This document shows positions 24,801-31,778 of a DNA stretch of 31,778 bases, piece after piece (within the stretch, counting starts at the first letter, position 1; every line of letters begins with the position of its first letter). Under the pieces are notes generated by a model, which was not told the origin of the DNA, made no database searches, and worked only from the letters and a program-made list of their open reading frames with translations. The position numbers and the translations under genes were made by a program. This stretch comes from a virus. The stretch lies in IMG/VR virus record IMGVR_UViG_3300004369_000078, positions 1-31,778 of that record; one strand, written 5' to 3'.

Positions 24801-27800
24801 GTGACGGTAAATTCATTTGATGCTGATAGATATAACAATGATATCATTCAATCTGGAGGCCTCTTTGCGGGGGATGTTCTTGACTTAAGACCCAGAGTTT
24901 CTCCATATGATTACTCTACAAATGTTCGTTCTCCATTTGAATTTTATGGTAGACACTATACTAGTGCAATTTCTTCCACTCCGCATATTATAGCGGCTGA
25001 CTCAAATATTAAATTAAGTTATTCATATTACTTACCAAGATCCGACAAACTTTTTCTGCTGAAAGATGGTAGATTTATAGTATCAAGCGGAACTCCGGCT
25101 TTAGATCCCAAACCTGCCGCTGAAGTTGAACATGCTTTAGAAATAGGTTCGTTTAATTTGCCTGCTTATGTTAGAGATGCAAGTCAGATACAACTTCTAA
25201 CTACGCAACACAAGAGATATAGAATGAAAGATATCTCCAGGTTGGAGGATAGATTAAAAAATGTTGAATATTATACAAATCTTTCAATACTTGAAACCGA
25301 TACTAAAAATTTAACATTAAGAGATGCTGATACTGGATTAGATAGATTTAAGTGCGGATTTTTTGTTGATAACTTTAAATCTGATGACGGTGGAGCCTTA
25401 GGAGAGTTTTCACACAGATGTAGTATTGACATAAAAGCGGGGGAACTGAGACCACAACATTACACAACATCTATTGATCTACTTTTGGGTTCTGAAGTTG
25501 TAGCCGGATTGAGTTCAACTTCAAATCCAGACGCAGATTACAGATTTGTCAAAAATTTGACAAGTCCAAATGTTGTTAAAGTAGGAGATGTGCTTTGTCT
25601 AAAATATACCGATGTAAGTTATGTTAAAAATAACTTTGGAACTAGATTTGAAAATGTAAATCCGTTTCACGTTGTAAACTGGATTGGCCAGATAGAATTA
25701 AATCCTGCTACGGACAATTGGATTGAAACCAAGGGATCCTCAAAAATAATAGATCAGGAAGGAACTTATACAACAACAATGCAACAACTTGGTGTTGATA
25801 GTAACACTGGATTATCTCCTATAACCTGGGGATCATGGGAAACTACTTGGACTGGATCTCAAGTAACTTCCACTGCAAATATGGGAAGATTCCAAAGCGG
25901 AACTTCTGTGACAGGATCTACATCAAATACTCAAAATATTAGAGTAAGTAAAAAAGTAAGAAGAGTTCAAGAAACTACAGTAACTACTAATAGAGATACA
26001 TTTACTAGTTTTGAAAATGTTACCACTCTGACCACTAATAGACAATCAAGACAAGGAATACAATATAAAGTTGGCGAGACATTCCAAAATATTGATCTGG
26101 GCAATCGAGTAGTTTCTACAGAAGTAATTCATACTATGAGGTCTAGGAATGTAGAATTTATTGCTAGGAGATTGAAGCCAAAATCTCAACTTTATGCATT
26201 TTTTGATAATATTGATATGGCAGCATATATGGTTCCTAAACTAATAGAAATTACCATGAGTTCGGGCACTTTTGCTGTTGGAGAAGCTGTTAAAGGTACT
26301 CTTGGTACTGCATCTATACGGTTTAGAGTTGCACAAACAAATCATAAGTATGGTCCATATTTGGCACCAGACCAGGTATTTGTAGAAAACCCATATTCTC
26401 CTTTAAATTCTTTGCCAAGTTTATATTCTCCAACATCTACAGTATTAAATGTTGATACAGCAAGTTTGGAATTGCAAGCCGCAAGTGGATACTATGGGCA
26501 TATTATTAAAGGAATGCAGTTGACTGGGGAAGCTTCTGGAGCGGTAGCAACAGTTAAAGATATACGGTTGATTACTGATGCAGCTGGAACTTTAATTGGA
26601 ACTTTATATATTCCGGATATTAACCTAGCGTCTGCTCCTAAGTTTACTACCGGAACAAAAACATTTACATTGACATCAAGCGCAACAAATCTTACTATCT
26701 CAGGAACTACAGATAGTACAGCTGAAACTCGATATACCGCAGCCGGAACTCTACAAAATGTAGAACAAACTACATTGAGAGTTAGAAATGCAACCGTAGA
26801 AAGAATAAATCAAACAGAACAACGAACTACACAAAGTAGTGACACGCGAACCAATGCTTCTACATCATTTACAGATAGACAGACAACTCAAACCAGGTGG
26901 GTAGACCCACTTGCACAATCATTTGAAGTACCAGATGAAGCCGGAGTTTTTATAACAAAATGTGAGGTTTTCTTTAGAACTAAAGATACTACTGGCCTGC
27001 CTGTTACAATGCAGATCCGAACTATGCAGACTGGACTACCTACTCAGGTAATTTTACCATTTGCTGAGTGTATATTAGAACCAGTAAATGTTAGTACCTC
27101 TGAACTTGGAACTGTTCCAACCACCTTTACCTTCCCGTCTCCGGTATACTTGGAAGGAGGAACATCGTATTGTGTAGTTCTTCTTTCTGCTTCTAACGAG
27201 TATACACTGGCTATTTCTAGAATGGGAGAGGAAGACGTTACTACTAGAAGCCTAGCTGAATCAGAAAAAATTGTTGTATCTCAACAACCACTTCTTGGAT
27301 CCTTGTTTAAGTCACAAAATGGAGCAACATGGGATCCAAGTCAATTGGAAGACTTGAAATTAAACTTATATAGAGCATCGTTTATTACAAATGCACCAAG
27401 TGCGGTTAGATTTTATAATCCCACATTGGATGTTGGTAATAAACAAATAGTAACTCTTAGAGTTAATCCATTAGACTGCATTTCTCGTACTATTCTAGTT
27501 GGAGTTGCGAAAAGTTTTACAACCTCAGAAATTGCAGGATTGCAACCCGGTATTAGAATTCTTCAACAAAATAATGACAGTTTTGTAGGATTTGTTAAAG
27601 GTCTTTCTGGTTCTATCGGAGTGGGTCTGACCCTAACCCCAACTGCAGTTGGAACTGGATTTACATCTGGATTTAGGACATATTCTGGTATTAATTTGGA
27701 ATCTCTCTCTGGAAGAGGTGTAGGAGCTAAAGTCAATTTAAGTGTTAATGGTGGAGTTGCTATTGCAGCAACAGTTTCCGTAGGTGGAACTGGATATACT

Positions 27801-29420
27801 GGGGGAGAGACACTTACCGTCGATTATGCACAAACAGACGGACTCGGTGGTGGATTAATACTCTCCATACCCACCACTGGTATAACTTCTACCAATACTT
27901 TAATACTTGATAGAGTGAGTGGAACTGTAGCTCAAAATACAAATGATATTCTATATTATGTTGGAGCCGCAGGTACAAATAGTTTATCCAATGCTACTGT
28001 TAATTATACTAATATCGTTGCAGACGGACTTCACTTTAAAGTATCTCATAACAATCACGGAATGTATTCCGAACTTGATAGGGTTAGGTTGATTTCTTTA
28101 CAATCTGATCAAAAAGCAGCAACATTAAGCGCAGAATATTCTGCATCTGCAACGAACAGTATTCCAGTAAGTTCTGTTGGAATATTTACTAGTTTTGAAG
28201 GCCTGCCGGTAACCACTTCTACCAATCCTGGATATATACTAATAAACAATGAAATTATTAAGTACGGTGGCGTAGACACTGCCACAAATACTCTCACCAA
28301 TATCACAAATGGTAGAGGAATTGATGGCTCGGAAATAACAAGTCATCCCATAAATTCAAATGTATTTAAATATGAACTCAATGGAGTTTCGTTGAGGAGA
28401 ATTAATAAAACTCATAGTTTATCGGAAACTGACAATAATACATATCCCGCAGATCTTGATTACTATTACGTAAAAATTGATCATTCAGCAGCTTCTGGTT
28501 CTGGTGTTGATAGATCACCAGGAAACTCTTTGGGCCCAGCATTATACTTCCGTGAAGATAAGTCTTGTGGTTCTAATGATGACCTTATTATGGTATCTAA
28601 TCCAAATACACCAAGTGCAACACAAAATATACCATTTAATGTAGTTAATGCTAATCTACAATCAATGAGGCCTCCAGGAACAACTATTACTGCAAAAATT
28701 AGAACATTCTCTGGATCTACTCCTCATAGCAATTTAATACCTTTTATTGACCAAGGATTTACTGATTTAGATTTGGAGGGAGATACTTATTTCCAATCGC
28801 CAAGAATTATTTGTTCAAGAATTAATGAAACCACTCACTTGGCAGATTTCCCTGGTAATAAATCATTAACAATTGAAGCAATTTTAAGTACTGATAGTGA
28901 GAAAGTTTCTCCAATAATAGACTTGGATAGATGCAATTTGATTACGGTTGCAAACAGAATCAATTCACCAATTTCAAATTATATCACCGATTCAAGAGTA
29001 AATTCGGTTTCGGAAGATCCAACTGCAGCAATCTACATATCTAGGCCAGTTTTCCTTGAAAAACCTGCTGATAACCTAAAAATATACTTCGATGCATTTA
29101 GACATTTCACTAGTGATATTAGAGTATGTTACAGAATTTTTAGAACTGATAGGGGCAATGTTGCAACTACAACATGGGAATTATTCCCGGGTCATGAAAA
29201 CCTAGACATAAATTCTTCTATTATAGATCCTTCTAAAAATAATGGAAAATCTGATAAACTAAAAACTGCATCAACAACTGAAAATGATTTCAAATCCTAC
29301 GAATACAGTATGGCACATATTCCACAATTCAATGGATATCAAATTAAAATTCATATGACAGGAACAAATTCTTCCTTTGTTCCTAGAATTAGAGATCTTA
29401 GAGCAATTGCATCAATATAA
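21894..29420 (+). CDS. DUF4815-type virion structural protein, 2508 aa
   Basis: The N-terminus FDDFDVTKDYKRVLFKPG, then QARELTTLQTLLQNQVEKFG (about 34-53), is the start of the DUF4815 family. The family's other landmark, HKRYRMKDISRLEDRLKNVE (about 1107-1126), follows a DVLDLRPR segment. A Thr-rich stretch leads to LYAFFDNIDMAAY (about 1430). A Thr/Gln/Arg-rich probable coiled coil (about 1623-1668) precedes RWVDPLAQSFEVPDEAGVFI (about 1668-1687). A GGTGYTGG repeat is at about 1964, and the C-terminus has a QIKIHMTGTNSS...IRDLRAIA motif seen in cyanophage and pelagiphage structural proteins. It occupies the place where T4 has gp9 and gp10 and may carry out part of their job (wedge periphery, fibre attachment), but I see no direct gp10 match. 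It is made just after gp8 (6-nt gap). Confidence 0.8.
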   Translation: MPQNTNLNAPPYFDDFDVTKDYKRVLFKPGTPIQARELTTLQTLLQNQVEKFGQHFFKEGAVVIPGNVALDTQYFCVQIDPSHLGIPISLYISKLLGKIIKGETSGVTAKVENIITDSESERSTFTLYIKYRAGSDLNFTNTTFIDGENLITLEDIDYTLSAIRSGTTFATTIVSECLATGSAIKIEQGVYFIRGFFVDVFSQTLILDQYTNTPTYRIGLSIDETIAVASEEFPDLYDNARGFSNFAAPGADRLKVTATLIKKSINDLNDQNFVELARIIDGVRQIFSPPTKDSPNLIRDELARRTYDESGDYYTIPFGVEIKECLNNKLGNNGVYNQNQLTKQGNVASEDLLTLQISPGKAYVRGYEIETLSTTSIDVQKPRTTDSELDTTVPFTLGSRVQVNNLFGALPIGYGTTVKFFSNRTVTPGAKSGIPIGLGQCYDLKLANANYVGPQSVYELAMFDVQTFDYLILNTSITLNTPAFIEGENSAATGYLVGNVSNSDQLILYQVSGSFVNNEPLKVNGESMSRTVKRFTDYSIDDVFQITSLDETTFTCDTVLSPSASLAPNGSTYTISAAGGGVSIITNSSSIFGVGIATGDILAYSKPGQTLPTFNQVSAVDATAKQITIVATTNVSGVGFGTLPTTDLTTTDLFLATPNILGNSDAFLYVPLTHPNVSTVDLSLAQMVIRKSYSVTVASNSLTATLESDAKLTLEPYDEESYSLVYSNGVVEPLLRQNFSVAARTITLTGLSQNGAATLTATLRKTGLKPRKKVFQKASSILVNLSSNTSSGTGSTSLNDGLTYSSTYGIRVQDKQISLGVGDVKRVLSIIESSDENPPQLPNLTISELNANILNTIPGEIIQGQVSNTLATFISNDGSNIVEFVYDNENFFIEGETILFLESRVSAKITKVTLGDRNISKDFSFSDGNTDEVVDYSYLVRNPAVSAPSKQLRILFQNYIIDPNDDGDMVTVNSFDADRYNNDIIQSGGLFAGDVLDLRPRVSPYDYSTNVRSPFEFYGRHYTSAISSTPHIIAADSNIKLSYSYYLPRSDKLFLLKDGRFIVSSGTPALDPKPAAEVEHALEIGSFNLPAYVRDASQIQLLTTQHKRYRMKDISRLEDRLKNVEYYTNLSILETDTKNLTLRDADTGLDRFKCGFFVDNFKSDDGGALGEFSHRCSIDIKAGELRPQHYTTSIDLLLGSEVVAGLSSTSNPDADYRFVKNLTSPNVVKVGDVLCLKYTDVSYVKNNFGTRFENVNPFHVVNWIGQIELNPATDNWIETKGSSKIIDQEGTYTTTMQQLGVDSNTGLSPITWGSWETTWTGSQVTSTANMGRFQSGTSVTGSTSNTQNIRVSKKVRRVQETTVTTNRDTFTSFENVTTLTTNRQSRQGIQYKVGETFQNIDLGNRVVSTEVIHTMRSRNVEFIARRLKPKSQLYAFFDNIDMAAYMVPKLIEITMSSGTFAVGEAVKGTLGTASIRFRVAQTNHKYGPYLAPDQVFVENPYSPLNSLPSLYSPTSTVLNVDTASLELQAASGYYGHIIKGMQLTGEASGAVATVKDIRLITDAAGTLIGTLYIPDINLASAPKFTTGTKTFTLTSSATNLTISGTTDSTAETRYTAAGTLQNVEQTTLRVRNATVERINQTEQRTTQSSDTRTNASTSFTDRQTTQTRWVDPLAQSFEVPDEAGVFITKCEVFFRTKDTTGLPVTMQIRTMQTGLPTQVILPFAECILEPVNVSTSELGTVPTTFTFPSPVYLEGGTSYCVVLLSASNEYTLAISRMGEEDVTTRSLAESEKIVVSQQPLLGSLFKSQNGATWDPSQLEDLKLNLYRASFITNAPSAVRFYNPTLDVGNKQIVTLRVNPLDCISRTILVGVAKSFTTSEIAGLQPGIRILQQNNDSFVGFVKGLSGSIGVGLTLTPTAVGTGFTSGFRTYSGINLESLSGRGVGAKVNLSVNGGVAIAATVSVGGTGYTGGETLTVDYAQTDGLGGGLILSIPTTGITSTNTLILDRVSGTVAQNTNDILYYVGAAGTNSLSNATVNYTNIVADGLHFKVSHNNHGMYSELDRVRLISLQSDQKAATLSAEYSASATNSIPVSSVGIFTSFEGLPVTTSTNPGYILINNEIIKYGGVDTATNTLTNITNGRGIDGSEITSHPINSNVFKYELNGVSLRRINKTHSLSETDNNTYPADLDYYYVKIDHSAASGSGVDRSPGNSLGPALYFREDKSCGSNDDLIMVSNPNTPSATQNIPFNVVNANLQSMRPPGTTITAKIRTFSGSTPHSNLIPFIDQGFTDLDLEGDTYFQSPRIICSRINETTHLADFPGNKSLTIEAILSTDSEKVSPIIDLDRCNLITVANRINSPISNYITDSRVNSVSEDPTAAIYISRPVFLEKPADNLKIYFDAFRHFTSDIRVCYRIFRTDRGNVATTTWELFPGHENLDINSSIIDPSKNNGKSDKLKTASTTENDFKSYEYSMAHIPQFNGYQIKIHMTGTNSSFVPRIRDLRAIASI

Positions 29421-29421
29421 T

Positions 29422-29670
29422 ATGAGTGATTTTTTGCCAGTAGAGGGAAATCCAGGATTATATCGTGATACACATTCTCGTGCGATCATAGATTGTTCTG
29501 ATATTAATTTTAATAATTATTTGAAATTGAAAGAACAAAAAATAAATGAAGTTCATGAAATGAATAAATTAAAAAGTCAAGTTACTCAGATAGAAGATAT
29601 TAAAAATGAAGTCACTGAGTTAAAAGATATGATGAAACAGATTCTTTCAAAATTAGATACTAACTCATAA
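29422..29670 (+). CDS. Small coiled-coil virion protein, 82 aa
   Basis: ATG at 29422 comes 1 nt after the upstream stop. An in-frame ATG at 29377 is rejected because it lies inside the DUF4815 gene. The product starts MSDFLPVEGNPGLYRDTHSR, a pattern I recognise from a small protein widespread in T4-like cyanophages (x-x-FVPVEGH...LYRD...GAI). After a short linker, residues about 45-80 have heptad-like leucines and isoleucines (LKSQVTQIEDIKNEVTELKD), indicating a coiled coil and oligomer formation. The function is unknown; a link between baseplate or fibre parts is possible. The stop codon is part of a late-promoter-like motif for the next gene. Confidence 0.75.
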   Translation: MSDFLPVEGNPGLYRDTHSRAIIDCSDINFNNYLKLKEQKINEVHEMNKLKSQVTQIEDIKNEVTELKDMMKQILSKLDTNS

Positions 29671-29675
29671 ATACT
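29667..29675 (+). promoter_or_regulatory. Late-promoter-like motif overlapping the 29422 gene stop
   Basis: ATAAATACT contains the TAA stop (29668-29670) of the coiled-coil gene and ends 18 nt before the ATG at 29694. The same nonamer occurs before gp25 at 3889-3897. Confidence 0.5.
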
Positions 29676-29693
29676 TAGAAACGGATTCTAATA

Positions 29694-30026
29694 ATGGCAG
29701 CAAGGAATGTAAATTTAGTTTTAGAACAAGGAGTTGACTTCCAAGCCGTCTTCACAATTCGGAATAATAATAATGCGCCATTGAATTTGACTGGATATAC
29801 TGGAATTTCTTCGATCAGAAAATCTCCAGCATCATCCACTACATATCCATTAACTTTAAGTTTCCCCGATTTAATAAATGGGAAGGTTGCGGTTTCTATG
29901 GGATATACTGCAACTAAAGCTATGGAAGGTGGCCGCTATGTTTATGATGTGATTTTGATTTCTCCAAATGCTTATAGAACTAGAGCTGTTCAAGGTAATG
30001 TTCTTGTAACTCCAGGAGTATCATAA
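29694..30026 (+). CDS. BppU-N-like beta-sandwich virion protein, 110 aa
   Basis: The 110-residue product is all-beta in character. It begins AARNVNLVLEQGVDFQAVFT, followed by NNAPLNLTGYTGISSIRKSP and a GGRYVYDVIL strand near the end. This 'G-x-D-F...DLTGYT...IRK' pattern resembles the N-terminal domain of baseplate upper proteins (BppU-N) and a small structural protein common in T4-like cyanophages. It probably sits on the tail or baseplate and may bind fibre proteins. The stop shares one base with the next ATG (TAATG), so the two products are likely partners. It has its own late-type promoter. Confidence 0.7.
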   Translation: MAARNVNLVLEQGVDFQAVFTIRNNNNAPLNLTGYTGISSIRKSPASSTTYPLTLSFPDLINGKVAVSMGYTATKAMEGGRYVYDVILISPNAYRTRAVQGNVLVTPGVS

Positions 30027-30703
30027 TGGCAGAATACTTAGTTACATTAAATGAACCCGGTCCTTATAGAATTGGTGTTGATTACGAAATACCTACAAAA
30101 TCTATTCAGTATGGAAATATCATTCTTGGTAATATAAATTCCCAATTTACGGGAGTTGGTCAGACTTTTGCATTAACAGAGGGCGGAAATCCCTATACTC
30201 CTATCAATGCTCAACAATTAATTGTTGTTAAAAACAATCTCGTAATGGAACCTGGCGAGGATTTTGTATTATCAACCAATAATATCATCTTTACTGTTCC
30301 TCCAATAGCTGGAGATGATGTTTTTATTGTCGCTCTTGCAACAACTGCAGATCTGACACGAACTATTAATTACATTATTGATAGTGGGTCTTTTCCAATG
30401 GTTGCTGGAAATAAAGGATCATTAACTATTGATGTAAGTGGAATATTGGAAAATATAGTTATACTATCTGACCAACAAGGTGATTTAACTTTAGATATTA
30501 AAAAATCAAATTATTCAACATTTCCAACATTTTCTTCAATAGTTGGTGGAGTTTATCCACAGATGGCTAATGCAAGAAAAGTTAGAGATGATGTTCTAAC
30601 TGGGTGGACAAAAACCATTGTTGCTGGGGATATACTTACCTTTGATGTAATTGCCGTAAATAACATTAATAGATTTCTAATTTCATTAAAATTAAAATTA
30701 TAA
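30026..30703 (+). CDS. Fibre-like virion protein, 225 aa
   Basis: The protein has two visible parts. Residues about 55-110 hold a module VVKNNLVMEPGEDF...IIFTVPPIAGDDVFIV. It is also found twice in the giant gp7-like protein and is common in tail-fibre proteins. The C-terminal half (GSFPMVAGNKGSLTID, then a TFPTFSSIVGG segment, then DVLTGWTKTIVAGDILTFDV, ending RFLISLKLKL) matches a domain I know from cyanophage fibres and tail adhesins (x-GDI-x-x-D...LTGW...AGD-x-L-x-F-x-V). It therefore probably sits at the virion surface and may take part in host contact. It overlaps the preceding gene by 1 nt and ends in a late-promoter motif. No enzyme motif is visible. Confidence 0.65.
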   Translation: MAEYLVTLNEPGPYRIGVDYEIPTKSIQYGNIILGNINSQFTGVGQTFALTEGGNPYTPINAQQLIVVKNNLVMEPGEDFVLSTNNIIFTVPPIAGDDVFIVALATTADLTRTINYIIDSGSFPMVAGNKGSLTIDVSGILENIVILSDQQGDLTLDIKKSNYSTFPTFSSIVGGVYPQMANARKVRDDVLTGWTKTIVAGDILTFDVIAVNNINRFLISLKLKL

Positions 30704-30706
30704 ATA
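30699..30706 (+). promoter_or_regulatory. Late promoter, exact TATAAATA, before the 30751 gene
   Basis: TATAAATA is an exact match to the T4 late consensus and contains the stop codon (30701-30703) of the preceding gene. It leaves a leader of about 35-40 nt with a strong AGGGGAG SD (30736-30742). Confidence 0.6.
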
Positions 30707-30750
30707 AACATAGCTTATCGCAAATTATAGCCTTCAGGGGAGTTGTTTAA

Positions 30751-31758
30751 ATGGCACTATTAGTTCCAAATATTGGAGAACTTGAGTCACTCAGATACTT
30801 GGTTGCACAAAACAACCATACACCAAGTCTCGCTGACCAATCTCCCAGAAATTTAGTCTTAAAACTGTTTACCAGCAACACAACGCCGGCAGAGTCAGAT
30901 GTTCCGTCTACAACGGCATATTTTGAGCCTTATGGGGTTGGTAATACTAACGCATATGGATACGCTCCTACTACTGGATATCCATATGCTGTAAATAACA
31001 GAACAGACCAGTCATATACATCACAAACAGGTATTCTTCTTAATGGATCTCGTTGGAGGATCAACCAGGTTGGTTCCGGAACGACTGCAACATACCCAGA
31101 ACAGACATTTACATTTACGGGTGAGGCTGGTGATGTTTATGGTTACTATGTAACCCGCGCCAATAACATGCCAGTATCGGTCCAGGGAGTCGTACATGCA
31201 GCTACCGTAGGTATTGGTACTACAACTTCAAAAGGAGACAATAGCGACCCTGTAATCGGAGTTATTGGTAATTCATATATTACTGTTGATCCGGATCAAA
31301 GCGTTGATGATATTACTTTAGGTCAAGTTGTAGGCGGTAACGCAGGAATACAAACGGGTACAATAGTCATCGGTGTTGATCGATTCTATAAAGTTGTATA
31401 CCTAGATAAACCACTTGTCGATAACATTCAAGTTGCTACTGACCCAAGTGTAACATTCAGTTATGGTAAAATTGTTCGGGCAGGCCACCAGTTAGTTGCT
31501 GGCGATATTCTGTATGTTGCTGCTGGTACAGGTAACACTACCTGTACATCCAATGTATATACAGTATTCTCTGTTCCTAATAATGATGAATTCTATACAA
31601 CTCCCGCATTAACTGCAACACCAAATGGAGACGCTGGTATGAGCACTGCGACTCTGTATAGTTCCATCATGTATGCTGAGAGATTCACAAACGGTCCTTA
31701 CAGCATTCAGAACAACGGAGACCAAATTAAAGTTACACTTAACGTCGCTCTTGATTGA
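30751..31758 (+). CDS. Cyanophage virion structural protein, 335 aa
   Basis: The N-terminus MALLVPNIGELESLRYL, then NLVLKLFTSNTTPAESD, is typical of a structural protein family in T4-like cyanophages. So are a YPEQTFTFTG segment followed by VYGYYV (about 114-134) and the C-terminal AERFTNGPYSI...GDQIKV. The family is usually near 200 residues by my recollection. Here about 150-170 extra beta-rich residues (about 140-305) lie between the YGYYV strand and the terminal AERF segment, so the domain appears split by an insertion. Location in the virion is unknown; tail or baseplate is likely from context. GC content (27/60 by hand count at 31021-31080) is higher than in the baseplate block, suggesting different codon selection or origin. 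Its SD is the strongest of the late genes. Confidence 0.7.
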   Translation: MALLVPNIGELESLRYLVAQNNHTPSLADQSPRNLVLKLFTSNTTPAESDVPSTTAYFEPYGVGNTNAYGYAPTTGYPYAVNNRTDQSYTSQTGILLNGSRWRINQVGSGTTATYPEQTFTFTGEAGDVYGYYVTRANNMPVSVQGVVHAATVGIGTTTSKGDNSDPVIGVIGNSYITVDPDQSVDDITLGQVVGGNAGIQTGTIVIGVDRFYKVVYLDKPLVDNIQVATDPSVTFSYGKIVRAGHQLVAGDILYVAAGTGNTTCTSNVYTVFSVPNNDEFYTTPALTATPNGDAGMSTATLYSSIMYAERFTNGPYSIQNNGDQIKVTLNVALD

Positions 31759-31761
31759 TAT

Positions 31762-31770
31762 CTAAATATA
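31762..31770 (+). promoter_or_regulatory. Possible late promoter for the gene beyond the window
   Basis: CTAAATATA lies 4 nt after the last stop codon and resembles the late motifs at other gene borders in this window. The gene it would serve is outside the window. Confidence 0.3.
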
Positions 31771-31778
31771 TACATAAT

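Noticed and set aside
29377-29421. Upstream ATG extension of the 82-aa gene
   Set aside because: It lies inside the DUF4815 gene; the family N-terminus SDFLPVEG begins at 29422.

Overview
The window looks like part of a T4-like myovirus genome, most likely a cyanophage of the Kyanoviridae type. All supported genes lie on the + strand, are tightly packed and often touch or overlap. The strongest evidence is a baseplate-wedge gene series in T4 order: gp25, gp6, gp7 and gp8 homologues. It is followed by a 2508-residue DUF4815-type structural protein and small virion proteins of kinds common in T4-like cyanophages. No lysogeny genes, tRNAs, CRISPR arrays or insertion sequences were seen. Family calls come from reading translations and remembered family motifs; no search was run.

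Layout. Positions 1-790 hold the 3' end of one gene, a 36-residue membrane peptide, a DUF7249-like protein and an unrecognised 81-residue protein, in relatively GC-rich DNA. Positions 788-1076 have no gene I can support. Positions 1077-2174 carry two tiny overlapping genes and a GT-A-like glycosyltransferase, ended by a strong hairpin. Positions 2274-3873 carry a small basic protein, two paralogous ~160-residue proteins separated by a 51-residue Ala/Pro-rich protein, and a charged 76-residue protein.

Positions 3912-29420 are the baseplate block: gp25 (132 aa), gp6 (621 aa), a giant gp7 homologue (4695 aa), gp8 (531 aa) and the DUF4815 protein (2508 aa). In T4, gp25, gp6, gp7 and gp8 assemble with gp10, gp11 and gp53 into the wedges around the tail hub, and this order suggests the same job here. 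The gp7, gp8 and DUF4815 proteins are much enlarged by beta-rich modules, including a recurring G-x-G-Y repeat, a YHYH-like segment and a probable seven-bladed propeller. These may decorate the baseplate periphery and contact the host surface.

Positions 29422-31758 encode four smaller proteins: a coiled-coil protein, a BppU-N-like beta domain, a fibre-like protein and a 335-residue virion protein. Several genes are preceded by AT-rich motifs like the T4 late promoter (TATAAATA), often fused to the stop codon of the gene before. The first three expressed units instead have sigma70-like -10 boxes about 20 nt from their start codons and no Shine-Dalgarno (SD) sequence. This suggests an early or middle set upstream and a late virion set from about 2900 onward.
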